A stretch of 64,000 nt of DNA from Chryseobacterium ureilyticum (GCF_900156735.1 NZ_FTOL01000003.1:186001-250000); one strand, 5' to 3'; positions 44,744 through 54,250 are shown, counted from the stretch's first letter. Notes: a model not told the origin generated them from the letters alone. Numbers and translations are program-made.

Positions 44744-46042
44744 ATGAGCGATTTAATAAACAACGATTCTAACACTGAAAAAGAAGGTTTTTTTTCAGAA
44801 AAAACAGGAAAAAGAATAAGCATATTTGGCTTAATTGTAATTGCTATAACAATATTTTTGTACTTGATTTTTGGCAGTTGGTATTTTGAATGGTACTTTG
44901 ATGAAGCCATTATGGGACAATTTGGTGATTTTATTGGTGGGTTTATTGGTAGTTTATTTTCGCTTGCTGGTGTAATACTTTTTTATGTGGCATTAAAGGA
45001 ACAAAGAAGGGATATTAATATAAACCAGATGAATCTAGGTCTACAGACTGATGCTTTGAATCAGCAGGTTCTTGAATTTAAAGATCAGAAAGAAGAGCTT
45101 GTGGAAACAAGGAAAGTTTATGAAGAGCAGACCAAGTTAATTATGGAACAAACAAATCTCTATAGATTACAGAATCGAGAATTGAAGGAGCAGTCTGGTA
45201 TTGCCAAAGTTCAACAATTTGATACAAGCTTTTTTTCTTATCTATCTGTTTTTAACAATTATAAAAATTCTCTTAATATTGAAACAAAGAATTTTTTTGG
45301 TACACTTACTGATAAGCTAAAGGATGTTATATTAGATGATCGAAGTGTGGGGAAGTCCATTGAAAATATTTGTGAAAAATATTTAGAAATTTATAATGAG
45401 AATAGAGATAAATTATCACCTTATTTTAAAACTTTGTATAGATTAATGGTATTGGTAGAGTCCTCCAATATTGATGATTATAAAAAAGTTGAATATTTCA
45501 AGCTTATAAGATCTCAGTTATCAGATGATGAATTGCTAATACTAAATTACAACTACCAAACAAATCTTGGAGTTAAGGTAAGATCTTATGTAATTAAATA
45601 TGAGCTATTAAAACACTTAAATATATTGGATAAGTTTGAATTTGAATGCGGTTTAAGTGGTATAAAAAAGTATAAGCTAGAACAATTTCTAAAATTTAAT
45701 GAAAGTTTTATAGTTGATGGTTTAAAAGATTTTGGGAATATTGAAACTACAACAGATGTAAATAAATCAAGTCTAGTTAAACTATTTAATTTGGATGTTG
45801 AGTTAAAATTAATAATTACAGATAACTTCTTATTTTCTGTAACATTTAAATTAGACGATTTCAATAGTAATACTGAACTTACTAGGGAGCTATTAAAGAA
45901 AATTATTAGTCGACATTTATATACAATCCTATTTTTTTCAAAATATCAATCTCCAACAGAGACTGAATTAAATGCTTCTTTTAAGGAGGATGATGAAACT
46001 ATAGAATTTTTGTTTGCTATTGAAAAATTAGAAAATTTATAA
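44744..46042 (+). CDS. PutAbiC-like membrane protein (putative phage abortive infection)
   Basis: The 432-residue protein has two transmembrane helices (about residues 27-45 and 62-84), a coiled coil (about 85-155), and a C-terminal domain with TSFFSYLSVFNNYKNSL (161-177) and FKTLYRLM, LIRSQLSDDELLILNYN. This matches the 'putative phage abortive infection protein' family (PutAbiC), related by name to lactococcal AbiC. It probably acts at the inner membrane. The DUF262 gene starts one base after its stop codon, so the two are very likely translated together and work as a pair. Confidence 0.82.
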   Translation: MSDLINNDSNTEKEGFFSEKTGKRISIFGLIVIAITIFLYLIFGSWYFEWYFDEAIMGQFGDFIGGFIGSLFSLAGVILFYVALKEQRRDININQMNLGLQTDALNQQVLEFKDQKEELVETRKVYEEQTKLIMEQTNLYRLQNRELKEQSGIAKVQQFDTSFFSYLSVFNNYKNSLNIETKNFFGTLTDKLKDVILDDRSVGKSIENICEKYLEIYNENRDKLSPYFKTLYRLMVLVESSNIDDYKKVEYFKLIRSQLSDDELLILNYNYQTNLGVKVRSYVIKYELLKHLNILDKFEFECGLSGIKKYKLEQFLKFNESFIVDGLKDFGNIETTTDVNKSSLVKLFNLDVELKLIITDNFLFSVTFKLDDFNSNTELTRELLKKIISRHLYTILFFSKYQSPTETELNASFKEDDETIEFLFAIEKLENL

Positions 46043-46043
46043 T

Positions 46044-48341
46044 ATGAGTAACTTAACTGAAAAAAATTTCATAGATATATTTAAAGGAAGTCTAAAGATT
46101 ACTCCTAGAACCATATCCATAAAAACATTACTAAGTGAACGCAATCTGCGTAGAATTGATTATAAGCCTTATTATCAACGTAATTATGTCTGGGATAATG
46201 TAAAACAGACATTCTTTATTGAAAGTGTAATTTTAGGAACAGAGATTCCTCCATTAATTTTATTTAAATCGGGAACTAATATTGAAGTAATTGATGGTAG
46301 GCAAAGATATGAGACTTTAAAAAGATTTATTGAGAATGATTTTTCTCTAACAGAGAAGGGACTTTTGTCGTTACCTGCACTTGCAAAACAAAACTATAAT
46401 AAATTGAATGATGCTGTTAAAGAAATATTTTGGAATTCTAATATAAGAATTTTTGAATTTGAAGTAATTGTAGGAATTGATGAGAAGTTGGAAGACAAGA
46501 TTAAGAAGGAGATTTTTAGGAGATATAATACAGGTATTACTTCTCTAACTTCAGTTGAAGTTGATGCTGCAAAATATGACACGGACTATCTTTCAAAATT
46601 ATTTGAAAAAGAAATTAAAAAAGACCAACAATTTTATTCAAATATCAAAAAATGTTTTTTCGCAAATGACTACGCTACTGCTGATATTATAGAGAAAATG
46701 ATAGATTTTTTGCGAAGATCATTTATTCTTTCAAAATTTCCAATATCCCAATACGCTAGGGGCACTAGAAGGAGTGAAATAATGTCAATACTTTATGAGA
46801 CATTTGTAAATACAATTGAAGATCTGGATTCAGAATTTTTGGTATATAAAAAGCAACTTAATAAATTGTTTGCAATTAATAATTTCTTTCTCACTAATGG
46901 ATTTGATCATAACAATAGATTTATTAATGAAACATTATTATGGGGTATTCGGATTTTAGAACAGGAAAATATTTTCATTAATATATCTGAGATACAACAA
47001 GATTTATTGAAGTATTTAAAGGAGCATCAAATAATATATGCAGAAGATAGTGCATATTTTTATAAGAATATAATTGATAGATTTGGCAACATTTCGAAAT
47101 TTTTTAATAAAAAATATAAATTTGATTTTGAAGTATATTTACGCAAGTCAGATTTTAAAGATGAATTAAAAGATTTACTTCAGACTGACAGTGATGCACA
47201 AGATGTATTAAAGAATTTAGCTAATTTAAGGATAAATAAGCCATCCCCAGTTTCAAAGCCTATAGAAGAAATTTTATCTGATGTAAATTCATATAAATAT
47301 TTAATAAGACCATCTTACCAAAGACAAGAAAAAATATCTGTATTTAAAGCTTCTTCGATTATCGAAAGTATTTTACTAGGCATTAATTTACCACCGATAT
47401 TTATATATAAAAGAAAAGATAATGTAAAAGAGGTAATAGATGGGCAACAAAGATTATTATCTATTATAGCATTTCTAGGAAGGACTTATGTTAATGAGAA
47501 TGGGGATTTAACTTATTCAATAAATAATAATTTTAAATTGAAGGGGTTAAAAATTCTTGATAAAAATGGGATGAATTATTCTGCATTATCAAATTTGGAA
47601 AAAGATAAGATTTTGGATTTCATTATTGATGAAATTATAATTGAAGAGAGCTTAAATGAACAGTTCTCGGCAACGGATTTATTCATTCGTTTAAATCAAA
47701 AACCATATCCTATAAATAATAATTCTTTTGAAATGTGGAATTCCACTGTAGATAATGAGGTAATTAACAAAATAAAAAAAGTCACAGAGGAAAATATTTC
47801 TTGGTTTTATAGTAAAGAAAGAACTGAAGGTAAAACTGATAGAATGGAAAATGAAGAGTTAATTACCATTTTGTCTTATCTGATCTATCAATTAGATAAA
47901 AACGAATCTTATGACAAGGTGTTAGGTCTATTTTTACGAATAGACCGTATTACCTGTAGGATAAAAAATAAATCATCGATAACAGATTTCTTGACGAAAT
48001 TAGATGAAAACAGTATGGAAAAGCAGATGTTTATGGATAGTATAGACAAAACAAAAAGACTGATAGAGAAATTTGGTGAGTTATTTAATTCTGAATTACA
48101 AAAAGATGAAATAAATGATTTTTTTAATGTTAAAAAAACTAAGTCTTTTAGGAGATCCTATCAAGATTTCTATATAACTTGGTTAGTATTAAATTCTGAG
48201 AAGAGCAAAATGCAGCCAAATACAATTAAAAAAACAATAGAAGATATGTTAATTCTCTTGAAAAATGCAAATAATGAAAACGTAGACGATGCCTATTTTG
48301 ACAGATTTTCTTCAAAATTAAACGCTATTGTTGAAAATTAA
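46044..48341 (+). CDS. Protein with two tandem DUF262 (GmrS/ParB-like) domains
   Basis: The 765-residue protein contains two DUF262-type domains. The first has YQRNYVW (44-50), an IPPLILF strand and DGRQR (84-88). The second has SYQRQE (424-429), LPPIFIY and DGQQR (466-470). DGQQR marks the nucleotide-binding ParB/Srx-like fold of GmrSD, BrxU and SspE. Those partners usually add an HNH DUF1524 nuclease; I find none here. A helical region of about 320 residues separates the domains, and each domain is followed by a related R-x-N motif. The gene is fused in expression to the PutAbiC-like gene upstream. Confidence 0.82.
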   Translation: MSNLTEKNFIDIFKGSLKITPRTISIKTLLSERNLRRIDYKPYYQRNYVWDNVKQTFFIESVILGTEIPPLILFKSGTNIEVIDGRQRYETLKRFIENDFSLTEKGLLSLPALAKQNYNKLNDAVKEIFWNSNIRIFEFEVIVGIDEKLEDKIKKEIFRRYNTGITSLTSVEVDAAKYDTDYLSKLFEKEIKKDQQFYSNIKKCFFANDYATADIIEKMIDFLRRSFILSKFPISQYARGTRRSEIMSILYETFVNTIEDLDSEFLVYKKQLNKLFAINNFFLTNGFDHNNRFINETLLWGIRILEQENIFINISEIQQDLLKYLKEHQIIYAEDSAYFYKNIIDRFGNISKFFNKKYKFDFEVYLRKSDFKDELKDLLQTDSDAQDVLKNLANLRINKPSPVSKPIEEILSDVNSYKYLIRPSYQRQEKISVFKASSIIESILLGINLPPIFIYKRKDNVKEVIDGQQRLLSIIAFLGRTYVNENGDLTYSINNNFKLKGLKILDKNGMNYSALSNLEKDKILDFIIDEIIIEESLNEQFSATDLFIRLNQKPYPINNNSFEMWNSTVDNEVINKIKKVTEENISWFYSKERTEGKTDRMENEELITILSYLIYQLDKNESYDKVLGLFLRIDRITCRIKNKSSITDFLTKLDENSMEKQMFMDSIDKTKRLIEKFGELFNSELQKDEINDFFNVKKTKSFRRSYQDFYITWLVLNSEKSKMQPNTIKKTIEDMLILLKNANNENVDDAYFDRFSSKLNAIVEN

Positions 48342-48435
48342 GATTATATAGTTTGAAAACTATCAAAATATTTGTTAAGTAAGTATTTTAATCAATTAAA
48401 AGCATCATATCTGTAAATATATAAAAGATTATTGT

Positions 48436-50394
48436 ATGTTAGGTATTTACGCAAGAATATCAAAAGAGAAAGAAGAAGGTAAAGATAGATCAATTAATGA
48501 CCAAGTTGAATTGGGAAAATCTTTAGCGAATAAATTAGGGATTAGTTACAATATATATATTGATGAAGGATATTCAGGAAGTCTCGACATTGATAATCGA
48601 CCAGGATTAGCAAACTTAGTTGAAGATATATTTGATAATAAAATAACACATGTTTTTTCTTTCGACCAATCAAGATTAGAAAGAAATAATGATATTTGGG
48701 CAAAGCTTTACAATTTATTTCAAAATAAGAAAGTTAGACTTTTCTATAATGGTACTGGAGAATTTGATTTTAATAGTGATGAAAACTATTTACAATCACA
48801 TATTATTTCATTAATGAATAATTTCTACATTAAGATAGGAAGTAGAAAAATCAAAAGTGTATTAAAGAGAAATATAGAGGCGGGTAAAGTACATGCAATC
48901 CCCCCTTACGGGTATAAAAAAGATTCTGAAGGGTTTTTGGTTATTGATGAACAGGAGAAAGAAATTATTCACAAAATATTCAGTTTATCATTGGAGGGGA
49001 AAGGTACAGATACAATTGCAAATGTTTTAAATGATACAAATATTCCAACATCATATAATAAAATTGGAAAAGGCGTATATACAACAAAAAATAAATATAC
49101 AGGTGAGATTAAAGAAATAAAAAAAACTGATGCAAAATGGAGAGGAAATACCATAAGAAGCATTTTAAAAAATACCATATATAAAGGGCAAAGAAAATGG
49201 AAAGATGAAATTTTTGAATCTCCAATTGTAATTTCAGAGGAATTATGGGATAAAGTGAATGAAAATCTTATTAACAACTCTAATAATACTGGTAAAAAGG
49301 TCAATTACAGATATTTACTAAAAGGATTAATCCGTTGTGGAAAGTGTGGAAGGAATATGGTTGGAAGAAGTAGAGAGAACAAAAAAGACCATGCTTATCA
49401 ATGCTCATCAAAAAGATATAAAGGAGAAAGTTGCGGTAATAGGAGTATCAACATTGATAAGATTGAAGGAATAATTTGGTCAAGATTTTTTAAAGGTTCC
49501 GATTTGTTAAACCTTTTACAGAAGGATATTTCAATGAAAAGAGATAATAAAGAATCAATTTCAGAAAATATTTTTGCTGTAAGAAAACAATTATCAAATT
49601 TGCAACAGCAGAAAGATAATTTAATTATTGCTGTGTCAAAAGGGTTACTAAGTGAAGAAGAAATAAAAAAGCAAAAAAATAGCATTGATTCGGAAATAAG
49701 AGGGGCTGATATTTTATTGAAAGATTACGAATTACAACTAAGTAATGTAGTTAATAGCGATGAGTTGATAAACAATTATGAAGAAGAATTTGAACAATTT
49801 ACAGATTCACTTTCATTTTTAGAGCAAAAGGAAATAGTTAATAAATACATCCAGAATATAAAAGTTATTTCTTCTGAAAAAAATCAAGATGTATATTCTT
49901 TAATTATAAGATTTAAAATTAAGTCAGAAGAAGAACATTATTTATTCTTTAGAAAAAAAGATTTACTTTATTCCATTACAGATAATGAACTTTTATTTTC
50001 CAAGTATTTTAACAGTAAAGCGGAAAATATGATAGATTTTATTGAGAGTTCAATTCTGGAAAAAATTATCTTTATTCCGTCTGAGGAGAAATTTGTTTTA
50101 CCTCCATATATCCAAAATGGAGAAAATTTACAAATTATTAGTAACTCTATATATCCCTATGGAAACATTCAAAATTGGACTTCTGGAAAAATAATTGAAT
50201 TTTATTCCAAAAATCCCGAATTACTATGTAAAGATTCAGGATTAAGCACATTATCAGTTGCTAGGGAGAAAGACTCTTATGCATTTTTTTGTGAAGAATA
50301 TAAACTATATAAAAATAAACCTCTTGCTAGTTGGGTAAATATATGGCTTAAGAACCAAGCACTTTTTTCACCTTCTGAACAGTCCCCAAACTAA
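48436..50394 (+). CDS. Large serine recombinase (element integrase)
   Basis: The 652-residue protein has a catalytic resolvase domain with YARISKEKEE (S9 is the predicted nucleophile), the DR region FDQSRLERN, and a recombinase domain starting PPYGYKK. A zinc ribbon (IRCGKCGRNMVG, YQCSSK, SCGN) and a coiled coil (about residues 365-430) follow. This is the layout of phage and ICE integrases such as PhiC31-type enzymes. It probably integrates the element at yifB and may excise it. The last 47 bases overlap the convergent resolvase gene. Confidence 0.92.
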   Translation: MLGIYARISKEKEEGKDRSINDQVELGKSLANKLGISYNIYIDEGYSGSLDIDNRPGLANLVEDIFDNKITHVFSFDQSRLERNNDIWAKLYNLFQNKKVRLFYNGTGEFDFNSDENYLQSHIISLMNNFYIKIGSRKIKSVLKRNIEAGKVHAIPPYGYKKDSEGFLVIDEQEKEIIHKIFSLSLEGKGTDTIANVLNDTNIPTSYNKIGKGVYTTKNKYTGEIKEIKKTDAKWRGNTIRSILKNTIYKGQRKWKDEIFESPIVISEELWDKVNENLINNSNNTGKKVNYRYLLKGLIRCGKCGRNMVGRSRENKKDHAYQCSSKRYKGESCGNRSINIDKIEGIIWSRFFKGSDLLNLLQKDISMKRDNKESISENIFAVRKQLSNLQQQKDNLIIAVSKGLLSEEEIKKQKNSIDSEIRGADILLKDYELQLSNVVNSDELINNYEEEFEQFTDSLSFLEQKEIVNKYIQNIKVISSEKNQDVYSLIIRFKIKSEEEHYLFFRKKDLLYSITDNELLFSKYFNSKAENMIDFIESSILEKIIFIPSEEKFVLPPYIQNGENLQIISNSIYPYGNIQNWTSGKIIEFYSKNPELLCKDSGLSTLSVAREKDSYAFFCEEYKLYKNKPLASWVNIWLKNQALFSPSEQSPN

Positions 50395-50941
50395 CATTAC
50401 ATAGTTTAGCTGTATTTCTGAGGGATTGACCTTTATTTAAAAATTTAACAATTTCCTTATATTTTTCTAAAACTTGCTCATTGGTCTCAACAGAACCTTT
50501 AAGCCTACCTTTATAAACACCTTTAGCAACAGCAATTTTTATACCTTCCCTTTGTCTTTCAAGCAATGTTTCCCTTTCCATTTCTGCAATATTAGCCATT
50601 ACAGATATAATTAACTTAAAGGCAGAATTAGGCTTTTTATTGACTAAACTTTCAATTCCGAGGTTGTCCACCTTTAAAGTAATTTTCTTGTCATTAAGAA
50701 GCTCTAAAGTGGCTAAAATGTCAAATAAATTTCTGCCCAACCTATCAATGGAATGAACATTAATATAATCTATATTTCCTTTCTCAATATCTCTTATTAG
50801 TTCTTTTCCTTTTTCTCTTTCCTTAAATGGAATTGCCCCACTAATAATATCAATGTATAGCTTTTCATCAGGGTAACTTTTCTGTAATTGTCTTTCCGTC
50901 TTTTGGTTAGCAGTGGAAACTCTTATATATCTTGCTTTCAT
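50348..50941 (-). CDS. Small serine resolvase/invertase
   Basis: The 197-residue protein has RYIRVSTANQ (S9 nucleophile), SIDRLGRN with R67 and R70, a long E helix with IAEMERETLLERQREGI, and a C-terminal helix-turn-helix SLRNTAKLCNVSLGTVQKV. It matches Tn3-type resolvases and invertases. It runs convergently into the large recombinase gene, overlapping it by 47 bp. It may resolve dimers or replicative intermediates of the element. Confidence 0.92.
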   Translation of the reverse strand: MKARYIRVSTANQKTERQLQKSYPDEKLYIDIISGAIPFKEREKGKELIRDIEKGNIDYINVHSIDRLGRNLFDILATLELLNDKKITLKVDNLGIESLVNKKPNSAFKLIISVMANIAEMERETLLERQREGIKIAVAKGVYKGRLKGSVETNEQVLEKYKEIVKFLNKGQSLRNTAKLCNVSLGTVQKVKKVLGS

Positions 50942-51594
50942 TTTGAAATAACTATAAAGTGTGATAAATTTAATGTGGGTATATTTGACACATAACTAAG
51001 CTCTTATTAACTTATTTTGCTAAGTAAAAACCGTATTTTATTTAGAGTATAATCTAAATTTGATACATTTATAAACTCAATATTCATGCCAATTAACAGA
51101 GGTTTTAACTTTAAAATAAAAGTTTTAGAAATATTTTCAAGCATAAACCGCCACAAACAAAAACTGTCATAAAATCAAACTATAAAACCAACAGTCTAAA
51201 AGAATATCATCATTAAAAAAGAGTAAGTGGAAAATAAAAACAGATCCAGAAAAACCAAATAAAACAAAATCTACTTTTGAGAAAAGATTTGACAGTTGGT
51301 GGGGGGATATAAAATTTTTTTAATTTAATGGCATGGTTAGGGGGAAAGTGGGTTGAGTCTGTACAATCAAAATAATTTTACTGGTATTAAATTGTTACAA
51401 ATTCTACTATAAAGTAACATATGATTTTTTGAGAGATATTTAGAGGGGGGAATTTGTAGGAGGAGATTCACCAATGTGTTTTTTCACCCCAATAAAAAAA
51501 GGGTAAAAATTTTTTGATAATTGTTTATTCAAATGACCCAATTCAATTATTAGAAGTAGATTCTAATTTGTAAATTGCTGGTAAATTAATAAAT
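50942..51594. other. Long noncoding region in the element
   Basis: This 650-bp stretch lacks a convincing frame. It is AT-rich and purine-biased, with several G tracts (GGTGGGGGGAT near 51,299, GGGGGAAAGTGGG near 51,340, GAGGGGGG near 51,442). The segment next to the resolvase start is a natural place for a res site, but I cannot identify one. Promoters for the divergent genes must also lie here. Confidence 0.4.
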
Positions 51595-51957
51595 ATGGAA
51601 GAAACTAATAAAACATTTGAATTACATTTAAACGAATATATTATTAAAGGAATAATTACTTCGCTCAATGATGAAGAAATTGACACAATTGAAAATTTAG
51701 GAAGTAAAGAATATTCAGAAGCTGTTTTCAAGGTTATGGTAAGCTCTGAGCCTCTAGTTGATTTAGAGCTATTTAATATTTCCACTACAAAAATTTATAT
51801 TGTTGGCTATAAAGGTAGAGAAGGACAGTTAGGCTATCTAAAAAATATGCAATTCATTCCAGATGATGAAGAAAATCACTTTGTAAATGTTATAAGTACA
51901 AATATTTTGAGTGTCTTGATGCTAAATGGAAACTCTGGGCATTTTACTTCGAAATAA
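51595..51957 (+). CDS. Hypothetical protein, element cargo (120 aa)
   Basis: The ATG-started 120-residue protein is acidic, with mixed alpha/beta pattern and no signal peptide, membrane helix or cysteine. I recognise no family. It is followed after 15 bp by a second small gene and then a third that overlaps it, so the three form an operon. Confidence 0.6.
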   Translation: MEETNKTFELHLNEYIIKGIITSLNDEEIDTIENLGSKEYSEAVFKVMVSSEPLVDLELFNISTTKIYIVGYKGREGQLGYLKNMQFIPDDEENHFVNVISTNILSVLMLNGNSGHFTSK

Positions 51958-51972
51958 ATTTAAGAATATAGA

Positions 51973-52287
51973 ATGAAAAATATTTATTTTAATACTGAAA
52001 ATGTTGAATATGTAATTTTAGAAGTCGAAAACGATCAGAAAATAATTTCTGGAATTGAAAGTTATGTGAAGACAGATGGGAAATTAGAAGAAATCTTGTT
52101 AAAAACCTATTTTAATGACTTTCAATATATTCTTTTAGGAAAGTTATCTGACACATTTCTTTATTCAAAAATTCACGATTATGAAATTAATACTAAAGAA
52201 AAGTTTCAAAGTTTTATTTCAACGAACCATATAGAACTTGATAAAAATAAAATATACTATTTATTTAAAAAGAACAAAAATGGCTAA
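51973..52287 (+). CDS. Hypothetical protein, element cargo (104 aa)
   Basis: The 104-residue soluble, acidic protein starts MKNIYFNTENVEYVILEVEN. It has no recognisable domain. Its last eight bases overlap the next gene (ATGGCTAA), which suggests coupled translation. Its position in a three-gene operon hints at a complex, but no role can be assigned. Confidence 0.6.
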   Translation: MKNIYFNTENVEYVILEVENDQKIISGIESYVKTDGKLEEILLKTYFNDFQYILLGKLSDTFLYSKIHDYEINTKEKFQSFISTNHIELDKNKIYYLFKKNKNG

Positions 52288-52525
52288 TGTAAAAATTATT
52301 AGAGAAGTTACAAATGGATCTCCTGGAAATTGGAGACTTTGTTTTCAGTGGTGTGAGTATATTTATGATAATGGTTCAACAGAAAAAGGATATAGATTCA
52401 TATGGAGAAGAGATGATGATACACTCCAAGCTGCAAGAGGACAAGCAAGAATACCAAGTTTCAGAGATATGCAAGAGTTAATTTTTCTTGCTGCTCAAGA
52501 TGGATGGTTAGCAAGTATAGAATAA
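52280..52525 (+). CDS. Hypothetical protein, element cargo (81 aa)
   Basis: The ATG at 52,280 overlaps the upstream stop codon and gives an 81-residue product. A longer frame from 52,238 would overlap much more. The protein has many aromatic residues in its first half (NWRLCFQWCEYIYDNG, GYRFIWRRDDDTLQAARGQ), then a helical end DMQELIFLAAQDGWLAS. I recognise no family. The regular Trp/Tyr pattern and the ARGQAR turn look like a conserved folded domain. Confidence 0.6.
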   Translation: MANVKIIREVTNGSPGNWRLCFQWCEYIYDNGSTEKGYRFIWRRDDDTLQAARGQARIPSFRDMQELIFLAAQDGWLASIE

Positions 52526-52838
52526 ATACACTATACCTAGTAAATAACATTTAAAGGAACAATTTTTGCTTATGAAACACAGATTACAAAAATTTATATC
52601 TTTGTAATTCAAATTTTATCGAAAAAAGAAGCATAGCTTTTATTTTGTTTATAGAAATCTGACAGTTTCAAAAAACGATACAAAATAAATAGTTGATGAC
52701 TCGTGCTATATGGCATGGGTTATACCTATTTGTATCGTTGGGTTTTGTCAGAACCTCTATAAGCAAGTATGGTTGATCCCATGCTTTCTTCATTTATAAC
52801 CTTTCACTTTTGGGACTGAGTGAGTAAAATATTCACTT
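52526..52838. other. Noncoding spacer with inverted repeat
   Basis: This 313-bp gap contains the large inverted repeat listed separately at 52,658-52,752. No gene is visible. Confidence 0.5.
52658..52752. repeat. Inverted repeat, possible MITE or structured RNA
   Basis: TCTGACA (52658-52664) and TGTCAGA (52746-52752) are perfect outer arms. Inside them AACGATACAAA (52674-52684) pairs with TTTGTATCGTT (52729-52739), and AAATAG with CTATTT. The centre holds smaller stems such as TGCTATATGGCA. The 95-bp unit with matching ends could be a miniature transposable element or a structured transcript. Confidence 0.55.
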
Positions 52839-53261
52839 ATGAAAAAACTATTATTCACAGTTTTTACAGCATTATCATTTATTGGTTGTTCAAATCACGA
52901 TGATGAAAACACACAAACAACAACCAATCCAGTAGCAACACAGTATTTCCATCCTCCAACGTGGATTCAGGGGAAATGGCAGAAAGACGGTACGGCACTC
53001 TACAAGTTTACTAATGATGATTTTTATACTATTGCAGGGAGTATCGAAACAAGTTATAAATCAATATTACAGCAAGGTGCAAGTTTAGGAGCCTCTTCCA
53101 GTGTTCCAGAAAATATTTCCGAAACTGTATATGAATTTACGATTAAATCAGGTTCTGCAAATGCAGAATACAAGTTCAAAAAGATCAATTCTACCACAAT
53201 TGAATGGGTAAATTATCCTTATGCTTCAACAGTAGGTGCATTTTATTTAACTAAACAATAA
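52839..53261 (+). CDS. Small lipoprotein, element cargo
   Basis: The 140-residue product has a signal sequence with lipobox C17 (SFIGCSN), an Asn/Thr-rich segment and a beta-rich domain starting PPTWIQGKWQKDGTALYKF, reminiscent of lipocalin-like lipoproteins. It is followed after 10 bp by a secreted protein gene. No specific role is known. A lipoprotein on a small element may act in surface exclusion or immunity. Confidence 0.68.
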   Translation: MKKLLFTVFTALSFIGCSNHDDENTQTTTNPVATQYFHPPTWIQGKWQKDGTALYKFTNDDFYTIAGSIETSYKSILQQGASLGASSSVPENISETVYEFTIKSGSANAEYKFKKINSTTIEWVNYPYASTVGAFYLTKQ

Positions 53262-53271
53262 TAATACTATC

Positions 53272-53631
53272 ATGAAAAAGTTTTTATCAGCATTAGTAAT
53301 TATTGTTTCAACAATAACTTTTGCACAACAAACAGAAAATCCAAAACAAACTGTCAAAGAATGTGATCTACCCTCCAATTATCAGGAGCCAAAACAAGAC
53401 AAAAAAATCCAGTCTTGGTTAAAACGAGGTGATGCTACTATTGAAGATTTAAGAAAACATATTGCAGTTGAAAATGACTGTAACGAGAAAGATGTAATCT
53501 TTTTAAGAATTTCAGAACAGAAAGGAAATGGAATGTATTCCGTTTGCGTTGAAGGAAAGCCAATGAAATACAAACGTATGGGGACAGTTTTTATGGGTGC
53601 AGGGGAAAATCCTTTTAATGTGGCAAAATAA
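53272..53631 (+). CDS. Secreted protein, element cargo (119 aa)
   Basis: The 119-residue product has a signal peptide ending near TFAQQT (residue 20), then a small domain with three cysteines (CDLPSNY, ENDCNEKDV, YSVCVEGK). It overlaps the next gene by one base (TAATG). It resembles nothing I recognise. The regular Lys/Asp pattern and WLKRGDATIEDLRKHIAV segment suggest a folded periplasmic protein. Confidence 0.65.
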   Translation: MKKFLSALVIIVSTITFAQQTENPKQTVKECDLPSNYQEPKQDKKIQSWLKRGDATIEDLRKHIAVENDCNEKDVIFLRISEQKGNGMYSVCVEGKPMKYKRMGTVFMGAGENPFNVAK

Positions 53632-54242
53632 TGGAAAATAGTGCAGAGTTACAATTAAAAGAGACTATCAGCCAAATGGTCGAAAAGTGTCTTGTAGCGG
53701 ATCTGAAGGACATATTTATGGGTAAGAAAAACTATAAATCTAGCCTTGAACTCATTCTGGATTATGAGAAGTATTGGAATACCTCAGTCAATGAAATTTC
53801 AATGACTGCCAAAATTTCTAAAATCAAAATACAGGCTATTATCAGTGAAACATTTCAAACTATTAGAAAAACTTATCATCAACAGCCTATATATAGTGAT
53901 TTAAGTCATATCATAGACAAGTATGTGAATAAATTAATTTCAGATCTCAACCATACAATCTCCAACTATTTAAAAGAAGACATAAAAGCAATAAAATACA
54001 AAAACAGTGATGATTTGAAGTTTATTTATGAAAATATGATTAATCACTATTTCATAAAAACTTTGAATATGAAAGAAAAATTTGCAAAAGGTTATTCGAT
54101 TGAAGAAAGCCTTACAGAAAAGGTTATTCACAATATTTTTTATCAACTTAATAAAGATTATACCAAGGAGAGCAATTCAAGTGATTTGAGTTTACAAAGC
54201 CTTCTATTAAAAATGGAAAATATAAACACTAAAAAGAATTAA
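53631..54242 (+). CDS. Hypothetical helical protein, element cargo (203 aa)
   Basis: The 203-residue protein is predominantly helical and charged, with no signal peptide or membrane span. It starts within the TAATG of the preceding gene, implying coupled translation, and lies 8 bp before another small gene. I recognise no domain. Residues 10-40 and 90-130 look like amphipathic helices. Confidence 0.6.
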   Translation: MENSAELQLKETISQMVEKCLVADLKDIFMGKKNYKSSLELILDYEKYWNTSVNEISMTAKISKIKIQAIISETFQTIRKTYHQQPIYSDLSHIIDKYVNKLISDLNHTISNYLKEDIKAIKYKNSDDLKFIYENMINHYFIKTLNMKEKFAKGYSIEESLTEKVIHNIFYQLNKDYTKESNSSDLSLQSLLLKMENINTKKN

Positions 54243-54250
54243 AATCCAAT

